Part shown: positions 1 to 5,019 of the stretch, piece after piece
Layout: every line of letters begins with the position of its first letter
Position numbering within the stretch: the first letter of the stretch is position 1
NCBI GenBank assembly: GCA_024682015.1
Contig: JAIKZT010000124.1
Location: 1-5,976, forward strand
Source of the DNA: Clostridia bacterium
GTDB taxonomy: Bacteria; Bacillota; Clostridia; Peptostreptococcales; Anaerovoracaceae
DNA length: 5,976 bases
Direction: 5' to 3'
Position numbers and translations under genes: made by a program
The notes under the pieces: generated by a model
What the model saw: only the letters and a program-made list of their open reading frames with translations
What the model was told of the DNA's origin: nothing
Databases searched by the model: none

Positions 1-1088
1 TCCATCCCATGAGCAAGCCCGCCATGCTCCTGAAGCACACGGATTTCGTGAAGACGGCCGGCTATTCCGCCATGGAGGTCATCGATACGTTCCACCTGCC
101 GCAGAAGGCCATCGACCTGCTGGCGCCTTACTGGATCTACGTGGGCGCGCCGCTGTCCACCCTGCCCTTCACGATCTACGCCTTCCTCATGGCCGACTAC
201 ATCGGCAGCGGGTCGAAGGTGCCAAAAAAACTCTCCCACGAGATGTCCGTCAAGATGGTCGAGCGCGCCGAAGCCATGGGCGTGCAGATCGAACTGAAGC
301 AGCCCGTGGAAAAGATCCTCGTGAAGGACGGCAAAGCCTACGGCGTGCGCACGAAGCGCGGCGACGAGATCCACGGCGATTACATCATCTGCTCGGCCTA
401 CCCCAACAAGGTCTACACGTCCATGATCGAACCGGCCAGCGAAGTGCCCGCCGGCGCCATCAAGGCGGTGAACGGCCGCAAGATCGGCGTAACGGCCTTT
501 ACGGTGTTCCTGCTGCTCGACAGGACGGCGCAGGAGCTGGGCATCCACGATTACAACGTGTTCCACGGCGATACCATGGATACGGACGCGATCTTCGAGA
601 ACTACAAGACGCTCGGGCCGTACAACTACCTCACGACCATCTGCCTCAACCTGGCCAATCCCACCTGCACGCCTCCCGGCACCTGCATCCTGTCCATCAC
701 GGCGCTGCCGCGCGTGGACGCCTGGCTGAAGGTCGGCGCGGACGAGGTCGACAAGGTCAAGCACGACGTGGCCCGCCACATGGTCGAGACCATGAGCGAG
801 TACTACGGGGTGAACCTGCTGGACCACGCGCTGGAAGTGATCATCGAAACGCCCATGACGGTCGCCCATTACACCGGCATGTGGAACGGCTGCGTCTACG
901 GCTACATGCACGACATGAAGGACCATGTCGTCGCCAGGCTTCAGACGGCGGATGCCGAACACTTCATCAAACATCTGGAATTTGGCTCGGCTCACCAGCT
1001 GACCGGCAACGGCATGGGTCCGCAGGTGACGAACGGCCGCAAAGCCGCGAAATACGTGCTCGATTCCATGGCAGAGGAGGCGAAGTAA
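1..1088 (+). CDS. NAD(P)/FAD-dependent oxidoreductase, phytoene desaturase-like (5' partial)
   Basis: C-terminal part of a flavoprotein resembling the CrtI/phytoene desaturase and amine oxidase superfamily. The frame is open to the left edge (codons CAT CCC precede the ATG at 9), and the N-terminal GxGxxG dinucleotide-binding fold that this family needs is absent, so the ATG at 9 is most likely an internal Met and the gene begins outside the window. Numbering from that Met, residues 52-135 hold the second half of the FAD fold (a GSGSKVP turn near 66-72, then a beta-rich stretch with VEKILVKDGKAYGVRTKRG and IICSAYPNKVY), and residues 333-347 carry the conserved C-terminal signature GNGMGPQVTNGRKAA that normally closes over the flavin. 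The middle is the variable substrate-binding region. The next gene starts directly after its TAA, so the two form an operon. The substrate (polyene, isoprenoid, steroid or other) cannot be inferred; family confidence is good, exact function low. Confidence 0.82.
   Translation, partial: HPMSKPAMLLKHTDFVKTAGYSAMEVIDTFHLPQKAIDLLAPYWIYVGAPLSTLPFTIYAFLMADYIGSGSKVPKKLSHEMSVKMVERAEAMGVQIELKQPVEKILVKDGKAYGVRTKRGDEIHGDYIICSAYPNKVYTSMIEPASEVPAGAIKAVNGRKIGVTAFTVFLLLDRTAQELGIHDYNVFHGDTMDTDAIFENYKTLGPYNYLTTICLNLANPTCTPPGTCILSITALPRVDAWLKVGADEVDKVKHDVARHMVETMSEYYGVNLLDHALEVIIETPMTVAHYTGMWNGCVYGYMHDMKDHVVARLQTADAEHFIKHLEFGSAHQLTGNGMGPQVTNGRKAAKYVLDSMAEEAK
1073..1080 (+). promoter_or_regulatory. Shine-Dalgarno site of the reductase gene
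   Basis: AGAGGAGG lies inside the last codons of the upstream flavoprotein gene, 8 nt before the ATG at 1089. It fixes the start of the reductase and shows that the downstream gene has its own strong ribosome site despite the zero-base gap between the two genes. Confidence 0.85.
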
Positions 1089-2276
1089 ATGAAGGTAAAA
1101 GGATTTTTACAGGACGTTGGCGGCGCCTCCCGCATTACGAAAGCGAGGCTCGAAGCCTTCGCGAACGCTTCCCCGGTGCCCGTCGAAACGGATCCGATCG
1201 GCGAAGTCGCCAGAGAATGGCACCCGGGCAAGATCGAGCTCGTCGTAACAGACGTGCGGCCCGCGAGCAAGACCTCCAAGACGTTTCGCTTCGAGCGCGC
1301 GGACGGAAAGAAGCTGCCCCCGTTCTACGCGGGCCAGTACATGGTGCTGGACTTTCCGATCGGCGAAAGCCTCATCTCCCGGCCCTACTCCATCTCGTCG
1401 GCTCCGTTTGAGGCGAGGCTGGAGGATCATCCGTTCGTGGAGATCACGGTAAGGCGCTCCAAGGGCGACGGTTTCATCTGCGACCACCTGAACGACAACG
1501 TGAAGGCCGGCGACGTCTTCATGGGCCAGGTCGGGCTCGGGCAGTTCTATTATGAGCCGCTCAGAGACGCGAAGTCCGTCGTCGCGCTGGCAGGCGGCGT
1601 GGGCATCACCCCCTTTGCCTCCATGGCGAAGGAAGTGACGCACGGCACGCTGGACATGGATCTGACGATCCTGTTCGGCTCCGTCAGCTCGGACGACATC
1701 GCCCTGAAGGAAGAACTCGAAGCCCTGAGCAGCCCGCGGCTGAAGATCGTGCACGTGCTGTCCGGGGATGAACCGGACTGGCAGGGCGAACGCGGCTTCC
1801 TGTCCGCGGAGCTGATCCAGAAATATTCCGCGCCTGACACGACGTATTTCATCTGCGGACCGCAGGTGATGTACCGCTTCCTGCACGGAGAACTCGACAG
1901 AATGGGCACGCCCAAGCGGCGCATCCGCTTCGAGGTCTTCGGCCAGGCCAAGGATATTACGGTGTACGAGGGGTATCCAAAGGAACTTTCGGATCAGACG
2001 TTCAACCTGACGGTCGTGCGCGGCATCCACGAGGAAACGATTCCTGCCAAAGCGACGGAGAGCATCGTCGTTGCGCTGGAAAGAGCAGGCATCCGCATCG
2101 AGACGGGCTGCCGCAGCGGCGAGTGCGGTTTCTGCCGCAGCAAGCTGCTGTCCGGAAGCGTGTTCGTCTGCCCCGAAAACGACGGCCGGCGCGCGGCTGA
2201 CAAGGAGTTCGGTTACATCCATGCCTGCGCAGCCTATCCCACATCGGACTGCAGAGTGAAGATCCCCATCGAATAA
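1089..2276 (+). CDS. FAD/NAD(P)H ferredoxin reductase with C-terminal [2Fe-2S] domain
   Basis: A 395-residue electron-transfer protein with the layout of oxygenase-reductase type proteins. Residues about 45-155 form the FAD-binding barrel, with the flavin motif RPYSISS at 98-104. Residues 163-285 form the NAD(P)H-binding fold, with GGVGITP at 169-175 and CGPQVM at 256-261. Residues about 305-395 form a plant-type ferredoxin domain with cluster ligands Cys341, Cys346, Cys349 (C-x4-C-x2-C) and Cys380, 30 residues further on. It moves electrons between NAD(P)H, FAD and the iron-sulfur cluster to or from a partner. The partner is probably the flavoprotein encoded directly upstream, whose stop touches this start. 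The first 40 residues precede the FAD domain and match nothing I recognise; they could mediate docking. All key residues are present, so it should be active. Whether it uses NADH or NADPH cannot be decided from the sequence. Confidence 0.92.
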   Translation: MKVKGFLQDVGGASRITKARLEAFANASPVPVETDPIGEVAREWHPGKIELVVTDVRPASKTSKTFRFERADGKKLPPFYAGQYMVLDFPIGESLISRPYSISSAPFEARLEDHPFVEITVRRSKGDGFICDHLNDNVKAGDVFMGQVGLGQFYYEPLRDAKSVVALAGGVGITPFASMAKEVTHGTLDMDLTILFGSVSSDDIALKEELEALSSPRLKIVHVLSGDEPDWQGERGFLSAELIQKYSAPDTTYFICGPQVMYRFLHGELDRMGTPKRRIRFEVFGQAKDITVYEGYPKELSDQTFNLTVVRGIHEETIPAKATESIVVALERAGIRIETGCRSGECGFCRSKLLSGSVFVCPENDGRRAADKEFGYIHACAAYPTSDCRVKIPIE

Positions 2277-2294
2277 AAAAGGCCCGCAGGCCTT
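2272..2294 (-). terminator. Intrinsic terminator of the toxin mRNA
   Basis: AAGGCC and GGCCTT (2279-2284 and 2289-2294) form a 6-bp stem with a 4-nt loop. Read on the - strand it is followed by TTTTATT, a usable U-tract; on the + strand the U-tract is missing, so it should stop leftward transcription only. It overlaps the TAA stop of the reductase gene (2274-2276). It is the first good - strand terminator downstream of the 30-residue toxin gene, giving a toxin 3' UTR of about 125 nt. Confidence 0.65.
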
Positions 2295-2321
2295 GAAATG
2301 ATGAGGAAAATGTGATATAAA
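2293..2321 (+). promoter_or_regulatory. Sigma-A-type promoter for the antisense antitoxin RNA
   Basis: TTGAAA (2293-2298, 5/6 match to the -35 consensus), a 17-nt spacer, and TATAAA (2316-2321, 5/6 match) preceded by an extended -10 TGA. This is the best promoter in the window. It points into a region with no + strand gene, and the expected start is near A2328. Its -35 box overlaps the right arm of the toxin terminator hairpin. Confidence 0.75.
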
Positions 2322-2327
2322 ACAGTT

Positions 2328-2410
2328 AGCGGAAGCCGCGGGGGAAAAGAGGCGGCACGCTGATTGGATTTAGTAGCGGCTGCCCTTTTCAGGGCAGTCA
2401 GCTATTTATT
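2328..2410 (+). ncRNA. Putative antisense RNA antitoxin (RatA-like, type I)
   Basis: A predicted RNA of about 83 nt, starting about 7 nt after the TATAAA box and ending in the hairpin plus AUUUAUU at 2375-2410. It opens with a small hairpin (GCGG aag CCGC, 2329-2339) that could protect its 5' end. It lies wholly opposite the 3' UTR of the toxin message and reaches the last two or three codons of the toxin ORF. In the known txpA/RatA and bsrG/SR4 systems of Bacillus, a convergent antisense RNA pairs with the toxin mRNA 3' end and promotes its decay or blocks translation. That role is inferred here from layout; no protein of credible composition is encoded on this strand. Confidence 0.65.
2375..2410 (+). 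terminator. Terminator of the antisense RNA
   Basis: AGCGGCTGCCCT (2375-2386), loop TTTC, then AGGGCAGTC-A-GCT (2391-2403): a 12-bp stem with one G-U pair and one bulged A at 2400, followed by ATTTATT. The tract is only moderately U-rich, so some read-through is possible. It may also serve as the end of transcripts reading through from the reductase operon, which lacks a + strand terminator of its own. Confidence 0.55.
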
Positions 2411-2494
2411 CCGCCGGTTGTAGATGGCTACAACCAGGCCGATCACGCCCAGCAGCACTAATGTGTACTGGAACAAATCAGCATAACTGACCAT
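2402..2494 (-). CDS. Hol_Tox-like small hydrophobic toxin peptide (30 aa)
   Basis: A 30-residue peptide beginning MVSYADLFQY, followed by one hydrophobic helix (about residues 7-25, rich in L, V, I, G) and the basic tail YNRRNK. This is the hallmark of the putative holin-like toxin family (Hol_Tox; relatives of the TxpA/BsrG type I toxins), which insert into the cytoplasmic membrane and stop growth when their antisense RNA is lost. I chose the ATG at 2494, not the in-frame ATG at 2590: a purine-rich ribosome site lies 8 nt upstream, the predicted transcription start (about 2574) is downstream of 2590, and the extra 32 residues have no family resemblance. The stop is TAG. It lies alone on its strand between its own promoter and terminator, opposite a convergent small RNA. 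An alternative is a non-toxic membrane micropeptide, but the antisense layout argues for a toxin. Confidence 0.75.
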   Translation of the reverse strand: MVSYADLFQYTLVLLGVIGLVVAIYNRRNK

Positions 2495-2502
2495 AGGCAC
2501 CA

Positions 2503-2511
2503 CTCCCTTCC
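2503..2511 (-). promoter_or_regulatory. Ribosome-binding site of the toxin gene
   Basis: GGAAGGGAG on the - strand, 8 nt before the ATG at 2494, followed by TGGTGCCT. It decides the start in favour of the 30-residue peptide. Hol_Tox genes commonly have such a purine-rich run followed by TGCCT just before the ATG. Confidence 0.7.
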
Positions 2512-2580
2512 TCTCTAATCCCATACCGGTTTTGAGGGGATGATCAGCGCGCTGCCAGGTTTCCGCCTTTGGCTGAAATA

Positions 2581-2609
2581 AGCCTAACATAAATGGGAAA
2601 ATTAGTCAA
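2581..2609 (-). promoter_or_regulatory. Candidate promoter of the toxin gene
   Basis: On the - strand, TTGACT (2609-2604, 5/6 match to -35), a 17-nt spacer, and TAGGCT (2586-2581) with an extended -10 TGT. The -10 hexamer keeps only the T1, A2 and T6 positions, but the TG extension and near-perfect -35 compensate. The predicted start near 2574 gives a leader of about 80 nt before the toxin ATG, long enough for structures that could control translation. The -35 box straddles the loop of the 16-bp inverted repeat. Confidence 0.6.
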
Positions 2610-2627
2610 GCACTAATTTTCCCATTT
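2591..2627. repeat. Perfect 16-bp inverted repeat (possible bidirectional terminator or operator)
   Basis: Arms at 2591-2606 and 2612-2627 (AAATGGGAAAATTAGT and its exact reverse complement) are separated by CAAGC. It lies 22 nt past the stop of the membrane-protein gene (2650), so it could end the leftward peptidase operon; the - strand continuation ATGTTAGG is a poor U-tract. On the + strand the repeat runs into TTAATATAATTT, a somewhat better one. It also overlaps the -35 box and spacer of the toxin promoter, so a regulator-binding role is possible. Confidence 0.6.
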
Positions 2628-2649
2628 TTAATATAATTTCCAATATGTG

Positions 2650-3198
2650 CTATTGTTTATCTTCCACGTGCCGCCAGGCGTTCTTTCGGATCGTTCGGTA
2701 GAGCCAGAAGTCCGCAAGACCTGCGAAACCAGCCATCACCGGATAGGCGACTGTCGCCAGCATGCTACACCCTTCCCTGCCGTGCCGCAGCACGTAGATC
2801 AGATAGCAGACTACCCAGATCAGGCAGAAAAGCGCGCCTGCCATGGACCAGCGCTGCAGCGGTTCGTGCACCTGGTCGTAGTCAAACTTGCGCATGGGGT
2901 TGCCCGCCCGCACCAGGCCGCCGCCGCGGTAGCACACCAGGAACGTGAAGATGAGCGCGAACGCGTACGGAAGGATGACCAGCGGCCCGCGCGTGCTGCC
3001 CGGCGCCCGGTACAGGCCCGCAGCCGCCACCATCACGGCGGAAAACGTGCAGGCTAAGGCGAGCGTCGTTCGGTAGCGGGAATAGGACAGCGGGTTGGAC
3101 GGGTCATACACCATGTTGCCGCCGACGTAGACGTACTCGCCGTCCACGGTCTGCACGAAATCCTTGTATTTTCTTTTGCGTCTGTCTCCTAAAGCCAT
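2650..3198 (-). CDS. Four-helix integral membrane protein of unknown function
   Basis: A 182-residue protein that I do not recognise. It has a basic N-terminus (RRKRKYKDF at 6-14), then a short soluble stretch with a YVYVGG beta-like segment, followed by four hydrophobic helices at about 44-63, 71-90, 118-137 and 146-167. The loop after helix 2 (R91, R97, R103, K104) and the tail (RTIRKNAWR) are basic, so by the positive-inside rule both ends face the cytoplasm. There is no signal peptide, catalytic motif or cysteine cluster. Its ATG overlaps the stop of the M3 peptidase gene by one base (TAATG, 3196-3200), and no strong ribosome site precedes it, so translation probably depends on reinitiation after the peptidase. 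This ties its expression to the peptidase, but a shared function is only an inference. Confidence 0.82.
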   Translation of the reverse strand: MALGDRRKRKYKDFVQTVDGEYVYVGGNMVYDPSNPLSYSRYRTTLALACTFSAVMVAAAGLYRAPGSTRGPLVILPYAFALIFTFLVCYRGGGLVRAGNPMRKFDYDQVHEPLQRWSMAGALFCLIWVVCYLIYVLRHGREGCSMLATVAYPVMAGFAGLADFWLYRTIRKNAWRHVEDKQ

Positions 3199-4901
3199 TA
3201 TTCAATACCGCTCAAATCAAACGCGTCCAGCCAGGCCTTTGCCGCCTCGGATGCCTCGCGCAGGCACTTCTCGTCGAAAGGCGTGTCCAGGCCGGCCTTC
3301 TGCAGCATGTTCGTAAACGTGTCGCTGCCGCCCTGCACGGTGTAGTCCATGTACTTCTTCCAGGCAGCCTTGAAGTCCTTCTGGATGAGCGCCCAGAATT
3401 CCAGCGCGACCGTCTGCGCCAGGCAGTAGTCGATGTAATAGAACGGGCTGGAGTAGATGTGGTGCTGGCGCTGCCAGGCCATGCCTTCGCCGTAGAACGG
3501 GATGCCGCCGTCGAGCTTCACCCAGGGCATGTAGATCTGCTGCAGCTGTTTCCAGCAGGCGTGGCGCTCGGCCGGGGTCATGTCCGGATGCGCGTACACC
3601 TCGTGCTGGAAGTGGTCAACGAGCGTGCCATAGGGGATGAACTGCAGCGCGCCCGCCAGGTGGCTGTAGTAGAACTTGCGCGTGTCTTCGCCGAAGAAGC
3701 CCTCTTCCCAGGGCCAGGCGAAGAACTCCATGGACATGGAGTGGACCTCGCAGGCCTCCATGGAGGGCCAGTGATAGTCGATGGGCAGGCGGTTTCGGTT
3801 CGTCCACACCTCGAACGCGTGGCCTGCCTCGTGGGTGACCACTTCCACGTCGTGCTGCGTTCCGTTGAAGTTTGCGAAGATGAACGGGCACTTGTAATCG
3901 GGCAGTTCCGTGCAGTACCCGCCGCCCCGCTTGCCGGGCTTGGACAGCACGTCGAGCAGCTCGCCGTCCATCATCGTGGTGAAGAATTCCTTCGTTTCAG
4001 GAGACAGTTCGCTGTAGAACTTCAGACCGTGGGCGAGGATCTGTTCGGGCGTGCCGAAGGGCTTGGGGTTGCCGGACCGGAAGGCCAGCGCGTTGTCCGC
4101 GTAGTCCATCGGATAGGACTTGCCCAGGCGCTCCGCCTGCTGGCGATACGTGAGATCCGCCAGGGGCACGATGTACTTGCGCACCGCGGCGCGGAACTTT
4201 TCGACGTCTTCCTTCGTGTAGCAGTTGCGGCTCATGCGGTAGTAACCCAGCGTCGTGTAGCCCTCGTAGCCGAGCTTCTTGCCCATCTCGTCACGCAGGT
4301 GGACCAGCTTGTCGTAGTGCGCGTCGAGCGCTTCCTGGTTGTCCTTGTACCACTGTCCCTCTGCTTTCCAGGCCGCCAGGCGCCGCGCGTCGTCGGCGTC
4401 GCTCTTGAACGGGGTGAGCTGCGACAGCGTGTACGTGCCCCCCTCGAAGGGGATCTGCGCAGAGGCCAGCAGTTTCTCGTAGGCGTCCGACTCGTCGTTT
4501 TCGGCCTGCAGCATCGGGATGATCTCGGGGCTGAACGTCTTCAGAGCCATGTCGCCGTTGATGAACATCAGCTCGCCGTACTCTTCGGCAAACTGCGGGC
4601 GGAAGCGGCTCTTCAGCATCTCGGCCATCCAGGCCTGGTTGTATTCCTGCAGTTCGGGCATCAGCTGGTTCCACCACTTCTGCTCCGCTTCGTAGAACGC
4701 GTCGCGCGTGTCGATGGAGTGGCGGATGGAGACGAGCTGCGCCAGAGTGCCTATGTGACCCCCCAGCTGCTCATTTTCCAAAAACACGGCCTTGGCCTCG
4801 TTGTAATCCTTCGCGTTCTTCAGCCTTTCGGTGAAACCCGCGATCTGTTTCTTGATCTCCTCGGCATCCGGCCGGGAGTATGGCATTTCAGAAAATTTCA
4901 T
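3198..4901 (-). CDS. M3 family oligoendopeptidase
   Basis: A 567-residue cytoplasmic zinc metallopeptidase of the thimet oligopeptidase/PepF family, which cleaves short peptides internally. The zinc motif HEAGH is at residues 357-361 (3819-3833), in the context VVTHEAGHAFEVW. Glu385, in EACEVHS, 24 residues after the second His, is the expected third zinc ligand. The C-terminal catalytic block HHIYSSPFYYIDY (about 480-492) holds the His and Tyr residues that stabilise the transition state. Length fits the family. I chose the ATG at 4901 because MKFSEMPYSRPD is a typical beginning for this subfamily and GAAAGGG lies 5 nt upstream. A longer frame to 4946 exists, but its extra 15 residues are read mostly from the 28-nt repeat. 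The membrane-protein gene overlaps its stop by one base, and the M32 carboxypeptidase lies upstream on the same strand beyond the repeats. No clear promoter is visible in between, so co-transcription with M32 is possible. Confidence 0.95.
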   Translation of the reverse strand: MKFSEMPYSRPDAEEIKKQIAGFTERLKNAKDYNEAKAVFLENEQLGGHIGTLAQLVSIRHSIDTRDAFYEAEQKWWNQLMPELQEYNQAWMAEMLKSRFRPQFAEEYGELMFINGDMALKTFSPEIIPMLQAENDESDAYEKLLASAQIPFEGGTYTLSQLTPFKSDADDARRLAAWKAEGQWYKDNQEALDAHYDKLVHLRDEMGKKLGYEGYTTLGYYRMSRNCYTKEDVEKFRAAVRKYIVPLADLTYRQQAERLGKSYPMDYADNALAFRSGNPKPFGTPEQILAHGLKFYSELSPETKEFFTTMMDGELLDVLSKPGKRGGGYCTELPDYKCPFIFANFNGTQHDVEVVTHEAGHAFEVWTNRNRLPIDYHWPSMEACEVHSMSMEFFAWPWEEGFFGEDTRKFYYSHLAGALQFIPYGTLVDHFQHEVYAHPDMTPAERHACWKQLQQIYMPWVKLDGGIPFYGEGMAWQRQHHIYSSPFYYIDYCLAQTVALEFWALIQKDFKAAWKKYMDYTVQGGSDTFTNMLQKAGLDTPFDEKCLREASEAAKAWLDAFDLSGIE

Positions 4902-4917
4902 AGGTACCCTTTCTTTT

Positions 4918-4945
4918 TGAGACATGGGGACGGTTCCTTGTCCCA
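4918..4945 (+). repeat. REP-like 28-nt element, copy 1
   Basis: TGAGACAT-GGGGACGGTTCC-TTGTCCCA. It resembles the GGGGACGGTTCCTTGTCCC-type dispersed repeats I recall from many Firmicutes genomes, often with IS200/RAYT-like tyrosine transposases. GGGAC and GTCCC can pair to form a hairpin. It lies directly upstream of the M3 start and creates a spurious in-frame ATG. Confidence 0.8.
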
Positions 4946-4948
4946 AAA

Positions 4949-4976
4949 TGAGACATGGGGACGGTTCCTTGTCCCA
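4949..4976 (+). repeat. REP-like 28-nt element, copy 2
   Basis: Identical over all 28 bases to copy 1 and in the same orientation, separated by AAA, giving a 31-nt period. Identity suggests a recent duplication or conversion. Confidence 0.8.
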
Positions 4977-4984
4977 CGAATGGC

Positions 4985-5012
4985 TGAGTCAGGAGAAACG
5001 TCCCCTGACTCA
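4985..5012 (-). repeat. REP-like 28-nt element, copy 3 (inverted, diverged)
   Basis: Read on the - strand it has the same layout: a TGAGTCA arm, a GGGGACG core and a TGACTCA end. Its outer arms are perfectly complementary for 9 bp (TGAGTCAGG with CCTGACTCA) with a further 2 bp past one mismatch, so it folds better than copies 1 and 2. It lies 7 nt past the M32 stop codon, but no U-tract follows on either strand, so it is not a standard terminator. It may stabilise or separate message segments. Confidence 0.65.
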
Positions 5013-5019
5013 CATCGGA

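Noticed and set aside
9..11. ATG at 9 as the true start of the flavoprotein
   Set aside because: The frame is open to the left edge and the N-terminal FAD-binding GxGxxG region is missing, so the gene is cut by the window rather than naturally short.
1107..2222. Long - strand open frame (371 codons) opposite the reductase gene
   Set aside because: The + strand protein has all FAD, NAD(P) and [2Fe-2S] motifs; the - strand product is an R/A/H/D-rich shadow without motifs.
2545..2554. Palindrome CAGCGCGCTG in the toxin leader as a possible operator
   Set aside because: Ten-base palindromes of this kind are expected by chance in GC-rich DNA, and it lies downstream of the predicted transcription start; it could add to leader folding but does not merit a feature.
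2647..3057. + strand open frame opposite the membrane protein
   Set aside because: The product is H/R/A/Q-rich with no motif or ribosome site, while the - strand frame gives four clean transmembrane helices and is coupled to the upstream gene.
4918..5012. CRISPR-like array
   Set aside because: Only two exact copies separated by 3 nt and one inverted diverged copy; there are no spacers and no cas genes, so REP-like elements fit better.
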